Made by a program: the position numbers and the translations under genes. Positions 18,724 to 27,406 of a DNA stretch of 32,000 nucleotides are shown piece after piece. The DNA is from Firmicutes bacterium ADurb.Bin248 (GTDB taxonomy: Bacteria > Bacillota > Clostridia > Christensenellales > CAG-138): positions 1 to 32,000 of the forward strand of contig MWBW01000030.1 in assembly GCA_002069725.1 (NCBI GenBank), given 5' to 3'. The notes beneath the pieces are model-generated. The model was not told the DNA's origin. It ran no database searches and worked only from the letters and a program-made list of their open reading frames with translations. The stretch's first letter is position 1, and each line of letters opens with the position of its first letter.

Positions 18724-19923
18724 GTGAATTTGAATCGACGCGAACGCAATATCGCGATGTTCGGCGGCAGCTTCAACCCGCCGCACAACGCGCACGTGGA
18801 GCTGGCCCTGCGCATGCGGGAGGAATTCTCCCTCGAGCGCGTGCTCTTCGTCGTCGCCTCGGACCCGCCGCACAAGTCCATCGACGGGGGCGTGGACGCG
18901 AACACGCGCCTCGCGCTCACGAAGGCCGCCCTGCGGGACGTAGACGGCCTCGAGGCGTGCGACGTCGAGCTTCGCCGCCGGGGCAAGAGCTACACGGCGG
19001 ATACGCTGCGCGAGCTCGCGCGCCGCTATCCCGAGGCAAGGCTCTGGCTCGTCGTAGGCGAGGATATGCTCGAGAACATGCCTCACTGGCGCGAGCCGGA
19101 GGCGATATTCGCCCTGGCGACCGTCGCCGCGGCCTCGCGCCCCGGCGCGCTCGAGGATATCCGCCGCACGGCGGCCGGGCTCAGGGCGCGCTACGGCGCG
19201 GACGTGCGCATATCGGCCTTCGGGGAGGAGGACGTTTCTTCCACCGCCATACGCGCGCGCGTGTTCGACGCCAGGCCCGTGTCCCGCCTCGTCCCGCCGG
19301 GGACGGAGGAATTGATCTGGGAGCTTTCTCTCTACCAGCCCGCGGAGATCCGCCTCGCGCAGACCAAGCTGCGGGCCTCGCTCAACCCGGAGCGGTACCG
19401 GCACAGCGTGGGAACGATGCGCTGCGCAGTGGAGCTCGCGGAGCGCTTTGGGTTCGACGGCAAAAAGGCGCGCCTCGCGGGGCTGCTGCACGACTGCGCC
19501 AAGCTCCCGCACGATCAAATACTCGCGCTCGCCGCGCGCTACGCCATCGTGCCCGACGCCTACGACCGCGCGAATCCGGGGCTGCTGCACGACAGGGTCG
19601 GCGCGCGCTACGCCCGCGAAGCATACGGCGTGAGCGACGCGGAAATCCTTTCGGCCATAGCGGGCCACACGCGCCTCGAAAAGGGCATGAGCGCGTTCTC
19701 GCGCATGATCTACCTCGCCGACAAGATCGAGCACACACGCGACTATCCCGGCGTGGAGGCCATCCGCGAGGCCGCCCGGACGGACATGGACCGCGCCGCG
19801 CTCCTGTGCATGGAAAACGTGCTCGCGCATCTGAGGGATAAAGGATGCGACGTGCAGCCGAACATATACGAGGCCATCGAGGAACTCAACCGCATCATCC
19901 GATCAAAGGAGGAAAGGCATTGA
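18724..19923 (+). CDS. nadD-yqeK: NadD-YqeK fusion: NaMN adenylyltransferase plus Ap4A hydrolase
   Basis: This 399-residue cytosolic protein joins two enzymes. Residues 9-205 are NadD, which makes nicotinate adenine dinucleotide from NaMN and ATP. It has FGGSFNPPHNAH (13-24, the GxFxPxHxGH loop) and SSTAIR (172-177). Residues about 210-399 are a YqeK HD-domain phosphohydrolase, with His227, His256-Asp257 (LLHDCAK) and later GH-T and YLADKIEHTR motifs; YqeK cleaves Ap4A to ADP. In B. subtilis nadD, yqeK and rsfS are separate neighbouring genes, so this is an in-order fusion. No normal ribosome binding site precedes it. GTG 18724 is my choice, with TTG 18730 (AAGG seven bases before) as alternative; a start at 18757 would lose the first strand. 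Confidence 0.93.
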   Translation: MNLNRRERNIAMFGGSFNPPHNAHVELALRMREEFSLERVLFVVASDPPHKSIDGGVDANTRLALTKAALRDVDGLEACDVELRRRGKSYTADTLRELARRYPEARLWLVVGEDMLENMPHWREPEAIFALATVAAASRPGALEDIRRTAAGLRARYGADVRISAFGEEDVSSTAIRARVFDARPVSRLVPPGTEELIWELSLYQPAEIRLAQTKLRASLNPERYRHSVGTMRCAVELAERFGFDGKKARLAGLLHDCAKLPHDQILALAARYAIVPDAYDRANPGLLHDRVGARYAREAYGVSDAEILSAIAGHTRLEKGMSAFSRMIYLADKIEHTRDYPGVEAIREAARTDMDRAALLCMENVLAHLRDKGCDVQPNIYEAIEELNRIIRSKEERH

Positions 19924-20303
19924 ACCAAACCTACGAGGAGCGTATCCGGGAGCAGGCCCTCGCCATCTGCGAGGCGCTTTACAACAAGAAGGCGCTGGAC
20001 ATCGTCGCCCTCAACGTCGCGGACAAGACCATCATCGCGGATTGGTTCGTCGTCTGCAGCGGCCGCGTGAGCGCGCAGGTCAAGGCGCTCTGCGACGAGG
20101 TCGAGAAGAAAGCGCCCGAAATCGGTCTCGCGGAGCTTCGGCGCGAGGGCTATTCCCAGGGGCGCTGGATCGTGATCGACTACGGCGCGATACTCGTGCA
20201 CATCTTCCATCCCGAGGAGCGCGCCTATTACAACATGGAGCGTCTCTGGCTGGACGACCCGCGCCATTTCGTCGACTTCAGCAAGCAAAAAGGGGATAAG
20301 TAA
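19920..20303 (+). CDS. rsfS: RsfS, ribosomal silencing factor
   Basis: The 127-residue protein binds L14 on the 50S subunit and blocks subunit joining when nutrients are scarce. The family core is visible: KKALDIVALNV, then ADWFVVCSGRVSAQVKAL, then GRWIVIDYGAILVHIFHPEERAYYNMERLW. The start is TTG at 19920, which overlaps the TGA of nadD-yqeK (TTGA) and has AAAGGAGG upstream. This start fits both the ribosome binding site and the family length. Synteny with nadD and yqeK matches B. subtilis. Confidence 0.95.
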   Translation: MNQTYEERIREQALAICEALYNKKALDIVALNVADKTIIADWFVVCSGRVSAQVKALCDEVEKKAPEIGLAELRREGYSQGRWIVIDYGAILVHIFHPEERAYYNMERLWLDDPRHFVDFSKQKGDK

Positions 20304-20304
20304 T

Positions 20305-20955
20305 ATGAGCCGTGTATGCGCGGTGCTTGCATGCGCCTGCCTGATGCTGTTGTGCGCCTTCGGCTGCGCGCCTGAAACGCTCGCGCCCGTCGCGCCGGAG
20401 GAATCGCTCTCCATCCGCCCGTCCGACGAGGGCGTCGCGGATTTCCTCGCGCTGCTCGGCGACGCCGCGCCCGCGTCGTATGAAAACGACACCTGCTATG
20501 ACATCACGCCGGATTTCGTCCGGGATAATTCGGATTGTCGCATTTTCAAGTTCAGCGTTTCCTGCGCGTCGTTCGCGCTCTACGACGGCAAGGCGTATGC
20601 GCTCGGCGAATCCCTCGGCGGTTCGGGCGCGGACAGCTTCGCCCTTGCCGACATGGACGGGGACGGCGCGTACGAACTGTATTTCGCTTTTTCGTGGGGC
20701 TCGGGCATGCACCGCTCGATGGCCGGATGCTTCGACCCCGCGGCGAGGGCCGTGACGGTGTTCGACGCCGCGTTTTACGGCGAGGACTGCATGCTCACGC
20801 TCTCGACGGACGGCGGCCTCGCGGTGCGCCGCGCTGAATTTACTTCCAGGGAGTCGTTCGTGTCCTACGACATTGCCGCAGGCGAAACGCTCGGTACGCT
20901 CGTCTATGAAGATAACGCCGTACAGTTCCGGGAAGCTGCTCAGAATCCCGCATAA
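20305..20955 (+). CDS. Lipoprotein of unknown function with DxDGDG motif
   Basis: The protein has 216 residues, with a signal peptide ending in AFGC and lipidated Cys21. The mature part is beta-rich. It contains ALADMDGDGAYELYFAFSWGSG, a calcium-loop motif like those in FG-GAP/VCBS or dockerin-type repeats, here as a single copy. No enzyme motif is seen. It begins one base after rsfS, so it is on the same transcript, although the functional link is not obvious. Exported location is fairly sure; function is unknown. Confidence 0.75.
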   Translation: MSRVCAVLACACLMLLCAFGCAPETLAPVAPEESLSIRPSDEGVADFLALLGDAAPASYENDTCYDITPDFVRDNSDCRIFKFSVSCASFALYDGKAYALGESLGGSGADSFALADMDGDGAYELYFAFSWGSGMHRSMAGCFDPAARAVTVFDAAFYGEDCMLTLSTDGGLAVRRAEFTSRESFVSYDIAAGETLGTLVYEDNAVQFREAAQNPA

Positions 20956-20958
20956 AAC

Positions 20959-21432
20959 ATGGACTATGTTCCCATAACCGAACGGAACAGGGCGCGCGTC
21001 AACGCCTTCATCGGCGCGCGCTGGTTCTCCCTCGCGATGGCCGTCCGCGGGCAGATCGTGGATATGACCAAGGCCGAGGGCATCCTCGCGCTGGAGAACG
21101 GCGAGATCGCGGGCCTCGTCACGTATTTCATCCGCGGCGACGCGATGGAAATCACCTCGCTCGACAGCCTCAGGGAAGGACGCGGCGTCGGCACGGCGCT
21201 GCTCGAAAGGGCAGTCGCCGCCGCGCGGGAGAAGGGCCTGAAGCGCGTCGCGCTCGTCACCACCAACGACAACGTCGACGCCCTTCGCTTTTACCAGAAG
21301 CGCGGCTTCGAAATGGCGCGGCTGTACCGCAACGCGCTGGACGTTTCGAGGAGGCTCAAGCCGGAGATCCCGCTCGTGGGCGAACACGGCATCCCGCTGC
21401 GGCACGAAATCGAGTTCGAGATGATTTTATAG
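20959..21432 (+). CDS. GNAT-family N-acetyltransferase
   Basis: This 157-residue cytosolic enzyme has the acetyl-CoA-binding motif A REGRGVGTALLERAV (72-86, the R-x2-G-x-G/A pyrophosphate loop), the preceding strand MEITSLDS, motif B VALVTTNDNVDALRFYQKRGFE (98-118), and a C-terminal strand. The substrate is unknown. It follows the lipoprotein gene by three bases and has only a poor ribosome binding site, so it probably relies on translational coupling. Confidence 0.9.
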   Translation: MDYVPITERNRARVNAFIGARWFSLAMAVRGQIVDMTKAEGILALENGEIAGLVTYFIRGDAMEITSLDSLREGRGVGTALLERAVAAAREKGLKRVALVTTNDNVDALRFYQKRGFEMARLYRNALDVSRRLKPEIPLVGEHGIPLRHEIEFEMIL

Positions 21433-21480
21433 GGATGGCCGACGGCCGCAGCAGGGAATTGCATCAGAAGGGAGATCCAT

Positions 21481-21918
21481 ATGGTCGTCGCGATCTTCGG
21501 CGAAAGCTGCACGGGCAAATCCACGCTCGCGGACAAATTAAAGCAAACGCTCGGGGCCGCCGTCTATTCGGGCAAGGATTACCTGCGCCTGGCGAAAACC
21601 GAACCCGAGGCGCGCGCCGCGTTTTCCCAAATGCTGCGCGAAACGCAAGTCCCCGTGATCTTCGTAGCGGCGGAGAAAGAGCTTCTGGGCCTCATCCCGG
21701 ATAACGCCGTGCGCGTGCTCGCGACGGCGGACCTCGCGCTCATCAGGGAGCGCTTCGCCAAGCGCACCGGCGGCAGGCTGCCGCCGCCCGTCGCCGCCAT
21801 GCTCGAGAAGAAGCACGGCTGCTTCGACATTGAGCCGCACGACATCCGTTTCGTCAGCGGCGAAAGCGACCCCGAGGAAACCTGCGCGCAAATCGCGCGT
21901 CTGCTCGCCTCCCGGTGA
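21481..21918 (+). CDS. P-loop nucleotide kinase-like protein
   Basis: The 145-residue protein opens with a strand and Walker A GESCTGKS (7-14). The lid-like region AKRTGGRLPPPVAAMLEKKHGCFD and the terminal D-x-R-F-V-S strand are consistent with small nucleoside or shikimate-kinase-like folds. A strand reading VPVIFVAAEKELL may supply the Walker B side. I cannot name the substrate. A GAAGGGAG site precedes the ATG. Similar short unassigned P-loop proteins are common in Clostridia. Confidence 0.72.
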   Translation: MVVAIFGESCTGKSTLADKLKQTLGAAVYSGKDYLRLAKTEPEARAAFSQMLRETQVPVIFVAAEKELLGLIPDNAVRVLATADLALIRERFAKRTGGRLPPPVAAMLEKKHGCFDIEPHDIRFVSGESDPEETCAQIARLLASR

Positions 21919-21974
21919 ACGGGTGCGGGCGGCGGGCGGAGGCGCAGACCTTCTGCCTAAAGGAGTTATGACAC

Positions 21975-22421
21975 ATGGAAACCCAAATGATTCGCTGGAA
22001 CGAAGCAATCGGGGTATTGTCCGGGCGGTTTGGGCGCGACAGCCTGATTTCGCTGGCGACAATGGAGAGCAACCGGCCCTGTGTCCGCATTGTGGACGGA
22101 TATTACGAGCAGGGCGCGTTCTATGTCGTGACCCACGCGCTTTCGAATAAAATGCGTCAAATCGCGGAGAATCCCGAGGTCGCCGTCTGCGGGGAATGGT
22201 TCAGCGCGCACGGCGTCGGCGAAAACATCGGGCATCCCCGCGACGAGCGCAATGCGGCCGTCATGGCAAAGCTGCGCGAAGCCTTCGCCGCGTGGTACGA
22301 CAACGGGCATACGGATGAAAGCGATCCGAACACCTGCATACTCCGCATCCGCCTGACGGACGGCATACTCTTAAACCACGGAACGAAATACGAGCTGGAT
22401 TTCATTCATCTGACGGCGTAA
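21975..22421 (+). CDS. Pyridoxamine 5'-phosphate oxidase-like flavin-binding protein
   Basis: The 148-residue protein has the split-barrel FMN-binding fold of PNPOx-like proteins: LISLATMESNRPCVRIVDG (strands 1-2), GAFYVVTHALSNKMRQIAENPEVAVCG (the T-x3-S-x-K-x2-Q-I-x2-NP-x-V motif) and a C-terminal TDGILLNHG strand. Members reduce or bind flavin or related cofactors; true PLP synthesis is unlikely at this length. AAAGGAG lies nine bases upstream. It is the last gene before a strong terminator. Confidence 0.87.
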   Translation: METQMIRWNEAIGVLSGRFGRDSLISLATMESNRPCVRIVDGYYEQGAFYVVTHALSNKMRQIAENPEVAVCGEWFSAHGVGENIGHPRDERNAAVMAKLREAFAAWYDNGHTDESDPNTCILRIRLTDGILLNHGTKYELDFIHLTA

Positions 22422-22439
22422 CTTATGGGCATACGCGCA

Positions 22440-22469
22440 AACGGCGGGGGTTATCCCTCGCCGTTTTTT
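22440..22469 (+). terminator. Terminator after the PNPOx-like gene
   Basis: An 11-bp stem (22440-22450 with 22455-22465, one G-T pair), loop TTAT, is followed by T-run to 22469. Confidence 0.9.
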
Positions 22470-22486
22470 GGTTCGCTCATTTCTAT

Positions 22487-22556
22487 GGAACGGGCGGTCG
22501 CGCAAAGCCGCCCGAACGATTCCCGCCCGCGGGCGGCGTTCCCTGATTGTCAATTG
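22487..22556 (-). repeat. Dispersed repeat, copy 2 (behind dacF)
   Basis: Read on the minus strand it begins CAATTGACAATCAGGG, shares ACGCCG and CGGGCGGGAATCG with the copy at 13457-13527, and ends CGCCCGTTCC. It holds two hairpins: CGGGCGG/CCGCCCG at 22491-22514 and a 14-bp palindrome at 22523-22536. Confidence 0.7.
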
Positions 22557-22576
22557 TCAATTGTTAATTGTCAATT
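22546..22576. repeat. Short tandem repeat, 7-bp unit ATTGTCA
   Basis: Four units (ATTGTCA, ATTGTCA, ATTGTTA, ATTGTCA) plus ATT run up to the dacF stop codon. The outermost unit belongs to dispersed repeat copy 2, so the array looks like expansion of that element's end. Confidence 0.75.
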
Positions 22577-23960
22577 ATCTCACGATCCTCGCCCGGTACG
22601 CCTTGCGTCTGCGGGGCGCGCGCTTGCGGCGCCGTCCGGCGAAGATCAGCTTCGCGATCAGGAACAGGATTCCCAGCGCGGCGAGCAGGCACACCCAGAA
22701 CACCCACGAATTGTTCTTTTCACCGGCGCCGCCCGGCGGCGTGGTTTCGATGGCCAGCGGGCTCGTGCTCGGCTGCGAGGTAGGCGCGGCCCCGGCCTCG
22801 GCGACCGCGCGCGAGGCGTAGACGGGCGCCGTGAACAGCGTCGCGCCGTCGTACTGATAGGATACCGTGCCGACCTGCTGACCTTCCTCGACGGGGGCCG
22901 TGAGCGGATCTATGGCCTTGGTGACGGTGAGCAGCGAGGGATCGCCGCGGATCTCGTCGAGCGTCTGGCTCAGAGCGACCGCCTTCACGCCGGTAAAGTC
23001 GATGTTGAGCGTGAGAAGTCCGCCCTCCGCGTCGTCCGGGCTCGCGTTGCCGACGGCGGCCTGCAGCGTGTTGGCAAGGCCGAGGGAGGAGGCTTCGAGC
23101 GTGCCGTAGTTCGCGAAGCCCCACTCGAAGAACTTCGCGGCGTTCTGGAAGCGGTAATCGCCGCTGACCTTGTCCGAATAGTCGCCGAAGAGCACGAGTA
23201 TCAGCTCCACGCCGTCCTTCTTTGCGGAGGCGACGAGGCAGCGCCCCGCGTTGGCCGTGTCGCCCGTCTTGATGCCGTTGGCGTACTGGTATTTGTACGA
23301 GGCTTCGCCCTGCTTGGTGTGGATGAGCTTGTTGGTGTTCTCCCACTGGTAGCCGGTGCTGTCCTTGTTGGTGGGCGCGGCGTCGTAGGTTCCGGCGGCG
23401 ACGATCTGGCGGAAGGTCGCGTTCTGCATGGCGTAGCGCGAGAGCAGAGCCATGTCGTAGGCCGTGGAATAATGGTCGTCCTTATGCAGGCCGTTGGATT
23501 TGACGAAGCGCGTGCCCGTCATGCCCAGAGCCTCGGCTTTTTCGTTCATCTTTTCGACGAAGGCGCTTTCCGTGCCGGAGAAATGCTCCGCGATGGCCCT
23601 CGCCGCGTCGTTGCCGGATTGCAGCATCATGCCGTAGATGAGGTCTTTGAGGGGCATCTTCTCGCCGGGCAGTATGTTGATGAGAGAACCCTTGGTTTCG
23701 ACGCTGTCCCCCACGGTGACGATCTCGTTGAGATCCCCCGCAAGCTCCAGGGCGAGTATGCAGGTCATGATCTTGGTCGTGCTCGCGGGGTACGCCTTCT
23801 CGTATGCGTTTTTCTCGTAGAGCACGTTGCCGGAGGCCGCGTCCATCAGGCAGACGTAGGGCGTGGATACGGATGCCGGATCGAAGCCGTCCGCGGCGGA
23901 CACGGAGGATATGCCAAGCGCCAGCAGGAGCGCCAATATGAGGGAGACAAATTTTTTCAA
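22575..23960 (-). CDS. dacF: DacF-type D-alanyl-D-alanine carboxypeptidase
   Basis: This 461-residue low-molecular-mass penicillin-binding protein trims pentapeptides in peptidoglycan. It has a signal peptide (1-22), active site S60-T-T-K63, SGN (115-117) and KTG (231-233). The peptidase domain is followed by a beta-rich PBP5-like domain (about 275-395), a Pro/Ser/Thr linker, a membrane helix (about 425-443) and a very basic tail. The start is TTG at 23960, placed by AAAGGA and the signal peptide. An upstream in-frame codon at 24011 gives an unlikely pre-signal extension. It is divergent from the two-component system. Confidence 0.94.
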   Translation of the reverse strand: MKKFVSLILALLLALGISSVSAADGFDPASVSTPYVCLMDAASGNVLYEKNAYEKAYPASTTKIMTCILALELAGDLNEIVTVGDSVETKGSLINILPGEKMPLKDLIYGMMLQSGNDAARAIAEHFSGTESAFVEKMNEKAEALGMTGTRFVKSNGLHKDDHYSTAYDMALLSRYAMQNATFRQIVAAGTYDAAPTNKDSTGYQWENTNKLIHTKQGEASYKYQYANGIKTGDTANAGRCLVASAKKDGVELILVLFGDYSDKVSGDYRFQNAAKFFEWGFANYGTLEASSLGLANTLQAAVGNASPDDAEGGLLTLNIDFTGVKAVALSQTLDEIRGDPSLLTVTKAIDPLTAPVEEGQQVGTVSYQYDGATLFTAPVYASRAVAEAGAAPTSQPSTSPLAIETTPPGGAGEKNNSWVFWVCLLAALGILFLIAKLIFAGRRRKRAPRRRKAYRARIVR

Positions 23961-24009
23961 ACGCCTTTTCCTTTCGTGGGTATTGCGAACCTCGGGCGGT
24001 ACAACCGTC

Positions 24010-24039
24010 ATTATAGCAAAAAGTCCCGGCGATTGTACA
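24010..24039 (-). promoter_or_regulatory. Promoter of dacF
   Basis: On the minus strand TATAAT (complement of 24010-24015) has TGTACA (24034-24039) 18 nt upstream. Confidence 0.6.
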
Positions 24040-24058
24040 GCTTATTAAGCAAAAATGT

Positions 24059-24121
24059 CGAATTCAAATCGAATTCATAATTTGCGCATTTACGCGCTTT
24101 ATTATATGTTATAATATGTTA
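24059..24121 (+). promoter_or_regulatory. Two direct-repeat pairs and promoter before the response regulator
   Basis: CGAATTCA occurs at 24059-24066 and 24070-24077 (11-bp period). ATGTTA occurs at 24106-24111 and 24116-24121 (10-bp period). One-turn direct repeats are the usual target of OmpR/PhoB-type regulators. The second pair flanks the -10 TATAAT (24110-24115), whose best -35 is TTTACG (24089-24094) with a short 15-nt spacer. Autoregulation by the adjacent regulator is inferred. Confidence 0.45.
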
Positions 24122-24168
24122 CAAATGGAGCGGCATGGCTCGGGCCATGCGCGAATCGGAGGCTGAAG

Positions 24169-24882
24169 ATGGCGAAAAGGATACTTCTGGTCGACGACGA
24201 GCCCCTGATCATCAAGGGGCTGAAATTCTCGCTCGAGCAGGACGGATACGAGACCGACGCGGCCGCGGACGGCGAGGAGGCGCTCGCGAAGTTCCGCGAG
24301 GGAAGCTACGACCTCGTACTCCTCGACGTGATGCTGCCCAAGCTTTCCGGCATAGAGGTCTGCCAGGCCATACGCGAAACGAGCGAGACCCCCATCATCA
24401 TGCTCACCGCCAAGGGCGAGGATATGGATAAGATACTCGGCCTCGAGTTCGGCGCGGACGATTATATGACGAAGCCCTTCAACATACTCGAGGTCAAGGC
24501 GCGCATCAAAACGATACTGCGCCGCGCGGGCGCAGCCAAGGACATGGCGCGCATGGAGATTTCCGCGAAGGACCTTTTGATCAACATCAGCAGCCGCACC
24601 GCGACGGTGCGCGGCGAAAACGTGTCCCTCACGAGCAAGGAGTTCGATCTCCTGCGCTTCCTCATGACCAACCCCGGCAGAGCATACAGCCGCGAGGAGC
24701 TGCTCGACGAGCTCTGGGGCAGGGATTACCTCGCCGAGGCCGGCTCCCAGAAGGAGCAGGAGAAGCGCATCCGCACCGTGGACGTTCACGTCCGCCGCCT
24801 GCGCGAAAAAATCGAGAAGGACGATACCCATCCGGAGTACATTCTGACCCAGTGGGGGGTTGGCTATTACTTTGCGCAGTAA
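24169..24882 (+). CDS. OmpR/PhoB-family response regulator
   Basis: The protein has 237 residues. The receiver domain (1-120) has acidic pocket D9-D10, phospho-acceptor D53 (LLDVMLP), T80 and K102 (MTKPF). The winged-helix DNA-binding domain (about 130-237) has the LTSKEFDLLRFLMTNPGRAYSREELLDELWG core and the VDVHVRRLREKIE recognition region. An insertion (AEAGSQKEQEKR, about 187-198) lies between the transactivation loop and the recognition helix. It overlaps the kinase gene that follows. By order it resembles WalR/PhoP/MtrA types; the exact orthologue is not decided. Confidence 0.94.
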   Translation: MAKRILLVDDEPLIIKGLKFSLEQDGYETDAAADGEEALAKFREGSYDLVLLDVMLPKLSGIEVCQAIRETSETPIIMLTAKGEDMDKILGLEFGADDYMTKPFNILEVKARIKTILRRAGAAKDMARMEISAKDLLINISSRTATVRGENVSLTSKEFDLLRFLMTNPGRAYSREELLDELWGRDYLAEAGSQKEQEKRIRTVDVHVRRLREKIEKDDTHPEYILTQWGVGYYFAQ

Positions 24883-26365
24883 GAGGGTCTTCGGCTCCAT
24901 ACGCGCCCGCATGGTGGCGATTTACCTGCTTGTGACGCTTATCGCGCTGCTTGCGATAAGCTTTATCGTTTCCATGCTCGTCGAGTCGTTCCTCGTGACG
25001 CAGCGCACGCAGACCCAGCTCGAGGAGACCACGCGGCTCGCGCTCGAGATCGCCCCCGACATGGACGCCGCGAACACGGGCGGCTTATACGAGCTCATCG
25101 TCAGGCGCGCGCAGGAAATGGGCGGGCGCCTGCTTGTCATGGACGCGGACGCCGTCGTGCAGCTCGATTCCGCCTCCTACCAGACGGGCTTCCGCCTGCC
25201 GTACCGCGAGGTGCGCGACGTGCTCATCGGCGGCAAGGAGGCGTCCTTCGGCTTCCATAAGATCGGGCGCGGAGAGGGCGGGGAAGCCGCATGGGGGTTT
25301 GTGGACGATTCCGTCTGGGCCGTGTACTACGCGGCGCCCGTCACGGTGGACGGCGTCTACGTCGGCGCGGTCGTGTTCAGCGCGCTGCTGCAGGATGTGG
25401 AGGACAGCGTTTCGGAAATCATCCGGCAGATCACCATCGCCTTCGCGCTCATCGCGGTGACGATGTCGATACTGACCTTCGCGCTCTCGCGCGTCGTGAC
25501 CAAGCCCATCGTGGAACTGACAGGCGCCATACGGCGCATGGGCAGGCAGACGGGTGTGCGCGTGGACATCACGGGTTCGGACGAGATGGCCGAGCTCGGC
25601 GAGGCGTTCAACCGCATGAGCGAGCAGATCGAGGCGCACGACAGGATCAGGGACGAATTCGTCTCCAACGCCTCGCACGAACTCAAGACGCCGCTCGCGA
25701 CGATGAAGCTGCTTTCCGAATCGATATTATATGACCAAAACCCCGATCCCGCGCTGATGAAGGAATTCTTCGGCGACGTCAACCACGAGGTGGACAGGCT
25801 CAGCCGCGTGATCAGCGATCTGCTGCGCATGGTCAAGTTCGACCAGAGCGAGGAGCCGCTCGCGCTCGGGCGCGTGCGGCTGGACCGCATCGCGCGGGAG
25901 GCCGCCGAGCGCCTCAGGCCCATGGCGCACAAAAAGAACGTGGGGCTCGCCGTCAGCGCGCCGGAGCCGGTCGCGGTCATGGGGGAGGCGAGCCGCCTCG
26001 ATCAGGTCGTGACCAACCTCGTGGAGAACGCGCTCAAGTATACCGACCGGGGCAGCGTGCGCGTATCCCTCGCGCGGGACGGGGAGGACGCGCTGCTCGA
26101 GGTGCGCGATACGGGCATAGGCATACCCGAGGAGGCCATACCCCATGTGTTCGAGCGGTTCTACCGCGTGGACAAGGCCCGCTCGCGCGAAACGGGCGGC
26201 ACGGGGCTGGGCCTTGCGATCGTGGAAAAGATCGTCGCGCTGCACGGGGGCGACATAAAAGTGGAAAGCGAGCCTGGCCGCGGCAGCGCGTTTTTCGTGC
26301 GCATACCGCTCGCCGGAGAGGAGGACGAGGCCGATGAAGAGATCGAAGCCGACGATGCGGATTGA
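24860..26365 (+). CDS. Sensor histidine kinase of the OmpR-partner class
   Basis: The 501-residue membrane kinase has a first membrane helix (about 18-40), an extracytoplasmic sensor domain (about 45-185, PAS/Cache-like size), a second helix (about 190-210), HAMP (211-262), HisKA with H273 in ASHELKTP, and a HATPase domain with N-box VENALKY (N390), DTGIGIP, FERFYR and GGTGLGLAI. The C-terminus is very acidic. The TTG at 24860 is uncertain; TTG 24872 is an alternative. Both overlap the regulator's stop, so coupling is likely. The stimulus is unknown; the neighbouring GerMN lipoproteins suggest an envelope signal. Confidence 0.93.
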   Translation: MAITLRSKRVFGSIRARMVAIYLLVTLIALLAISFIVSMLVESFLVTQRTQTQLEETTRLALEIAPDMDAANTGGLYELIVRRAQEMGGRLLVMDADAVVQLDSASYQTGFRLPYREVRDVLIGGKEASFGFHKIGRGEGGEAAWGFVDDSVWAVYYAAPVTVDGVYVGAVVFSALLQDVEDSVSEIIRQITIAFALIAVTMSILTFALSRVVTKPIVELTGAIRRMGRQTGVRVDITGSDEMAELGEAFNRMSEQIEAHDRIRDEFVSNASHELKTPLATMKLLSESILYDQNPDPALMKEFFGDVNHEVDRLSRVISDLLRMVKFDQSEEPLALGRVRLDRIAREAAERLRPMAHKKNVGLAVSAPEPVAVMGEASRLDQVVTNLVENALKYTDRGSVRVSLARDGEDALLEVRDTGIGIPEEAIPHVFERFYRVDKARSRETGGTGLGLAIVEKIVALHGGDIKVESEPGRGSAFFVRIPLAGEEDEADEEIEADDAD

Positions 26366-27406
26366 CCTTCGGCTCGCGCTGCTCGTGCTTCTGGCGCTGC
26401 TCACGCTCGCGCTCTCCTGCTTTGCGTTCATGCCGGGCCAGAGCATCAAGGAGGACGGCGTGCGCGAGGACCTGCCCGCCATCGACCCCGGGGCGGGCGT
26501 CGCGCGGGAGCTTCAGGTCAAGCTTTTTTACAGGCTCACGAACGAGGCGTATCTCGTGGGCGTCACGAGCACGCTGAGCGTGCTTTCGAGCGAGCGCCCC
26601 GAGAAGGCGATGGTGCGCGAGCTCCTCTCGGGCGTGCCGCCGCTGGCGAACAACGTGAGCGAGGTCATTCCGGCGAACACGAAGATCGTCGAGGTGTCGC
26701 TCGAGGGCGGCATACTTTACATCACGCTCTCGGAGGGCTTCTTCGACACGGCCATCGTCGACGCCGCGGAGCGCGAGGGCAGGCGCTCCCTCGACGCCGG
26801 CTTCATCAACCAGCAGGAATACGAGGCGCGCGTCGAGGCGGCGAAGCAGGAAATGATGCTGTGCAGGCGGCTCGCGGTCTGTTCGATCGTGAACTCCGTC
26901 ACCTCCTCCGATCCGGATGTGCGCGTGCATCTGCTCTTCGACCTCGACGGGGACGGCGCGGGCGAGCGCGTCGCGCGCGGGGAGCTCGGCTTCGAGCCCA
27001 ACCTTGAGGCGAACTCCGATTTGCTCGAGCCCATGGAATACGACGCGGACGCCGTGATTTCCCCGCTCACGCTGGTCAAGTGCGCGCTCGATCATATGAT
27101 GGCGGGAGAAAACGAAAAGGCGTATGTGCTCTTCGCCGAAACCGAGAGCGGCGGCATGCAGAAGCCAACCTACGCCAACTTCGAAACGGAGATGCTCACA
27201 CTGGGCAGGATCACGGGATACACGCTCTATTCCTACGTCGTAGACGAGGGGCACGCCCAGGCGAGCGTGCGCGCGGACCTCGAGTTTACGGACGCTTCGG
27301 GCGTCACGAGAACCCTCGCGGGCGCGGACATCGCGCTTCGCGGCGAGGGTAACCTCTATAAGCTCGGCTACTACGCCTTCAAGGCGCTCATGGAAGGAGC
27401 GGGAGT

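Noticed and set aside
21919..21974. Hairpin-like GC-rich gap before the PNPOx-like gene
   Set aside because: No stem with a T-run; only the ribosome binding site AAAGGAG is supported.
22546..22576. Possible CRISPR-like array
   Set aside because: The unit is only 7 bp, with no spacers and no cas genes nearby.
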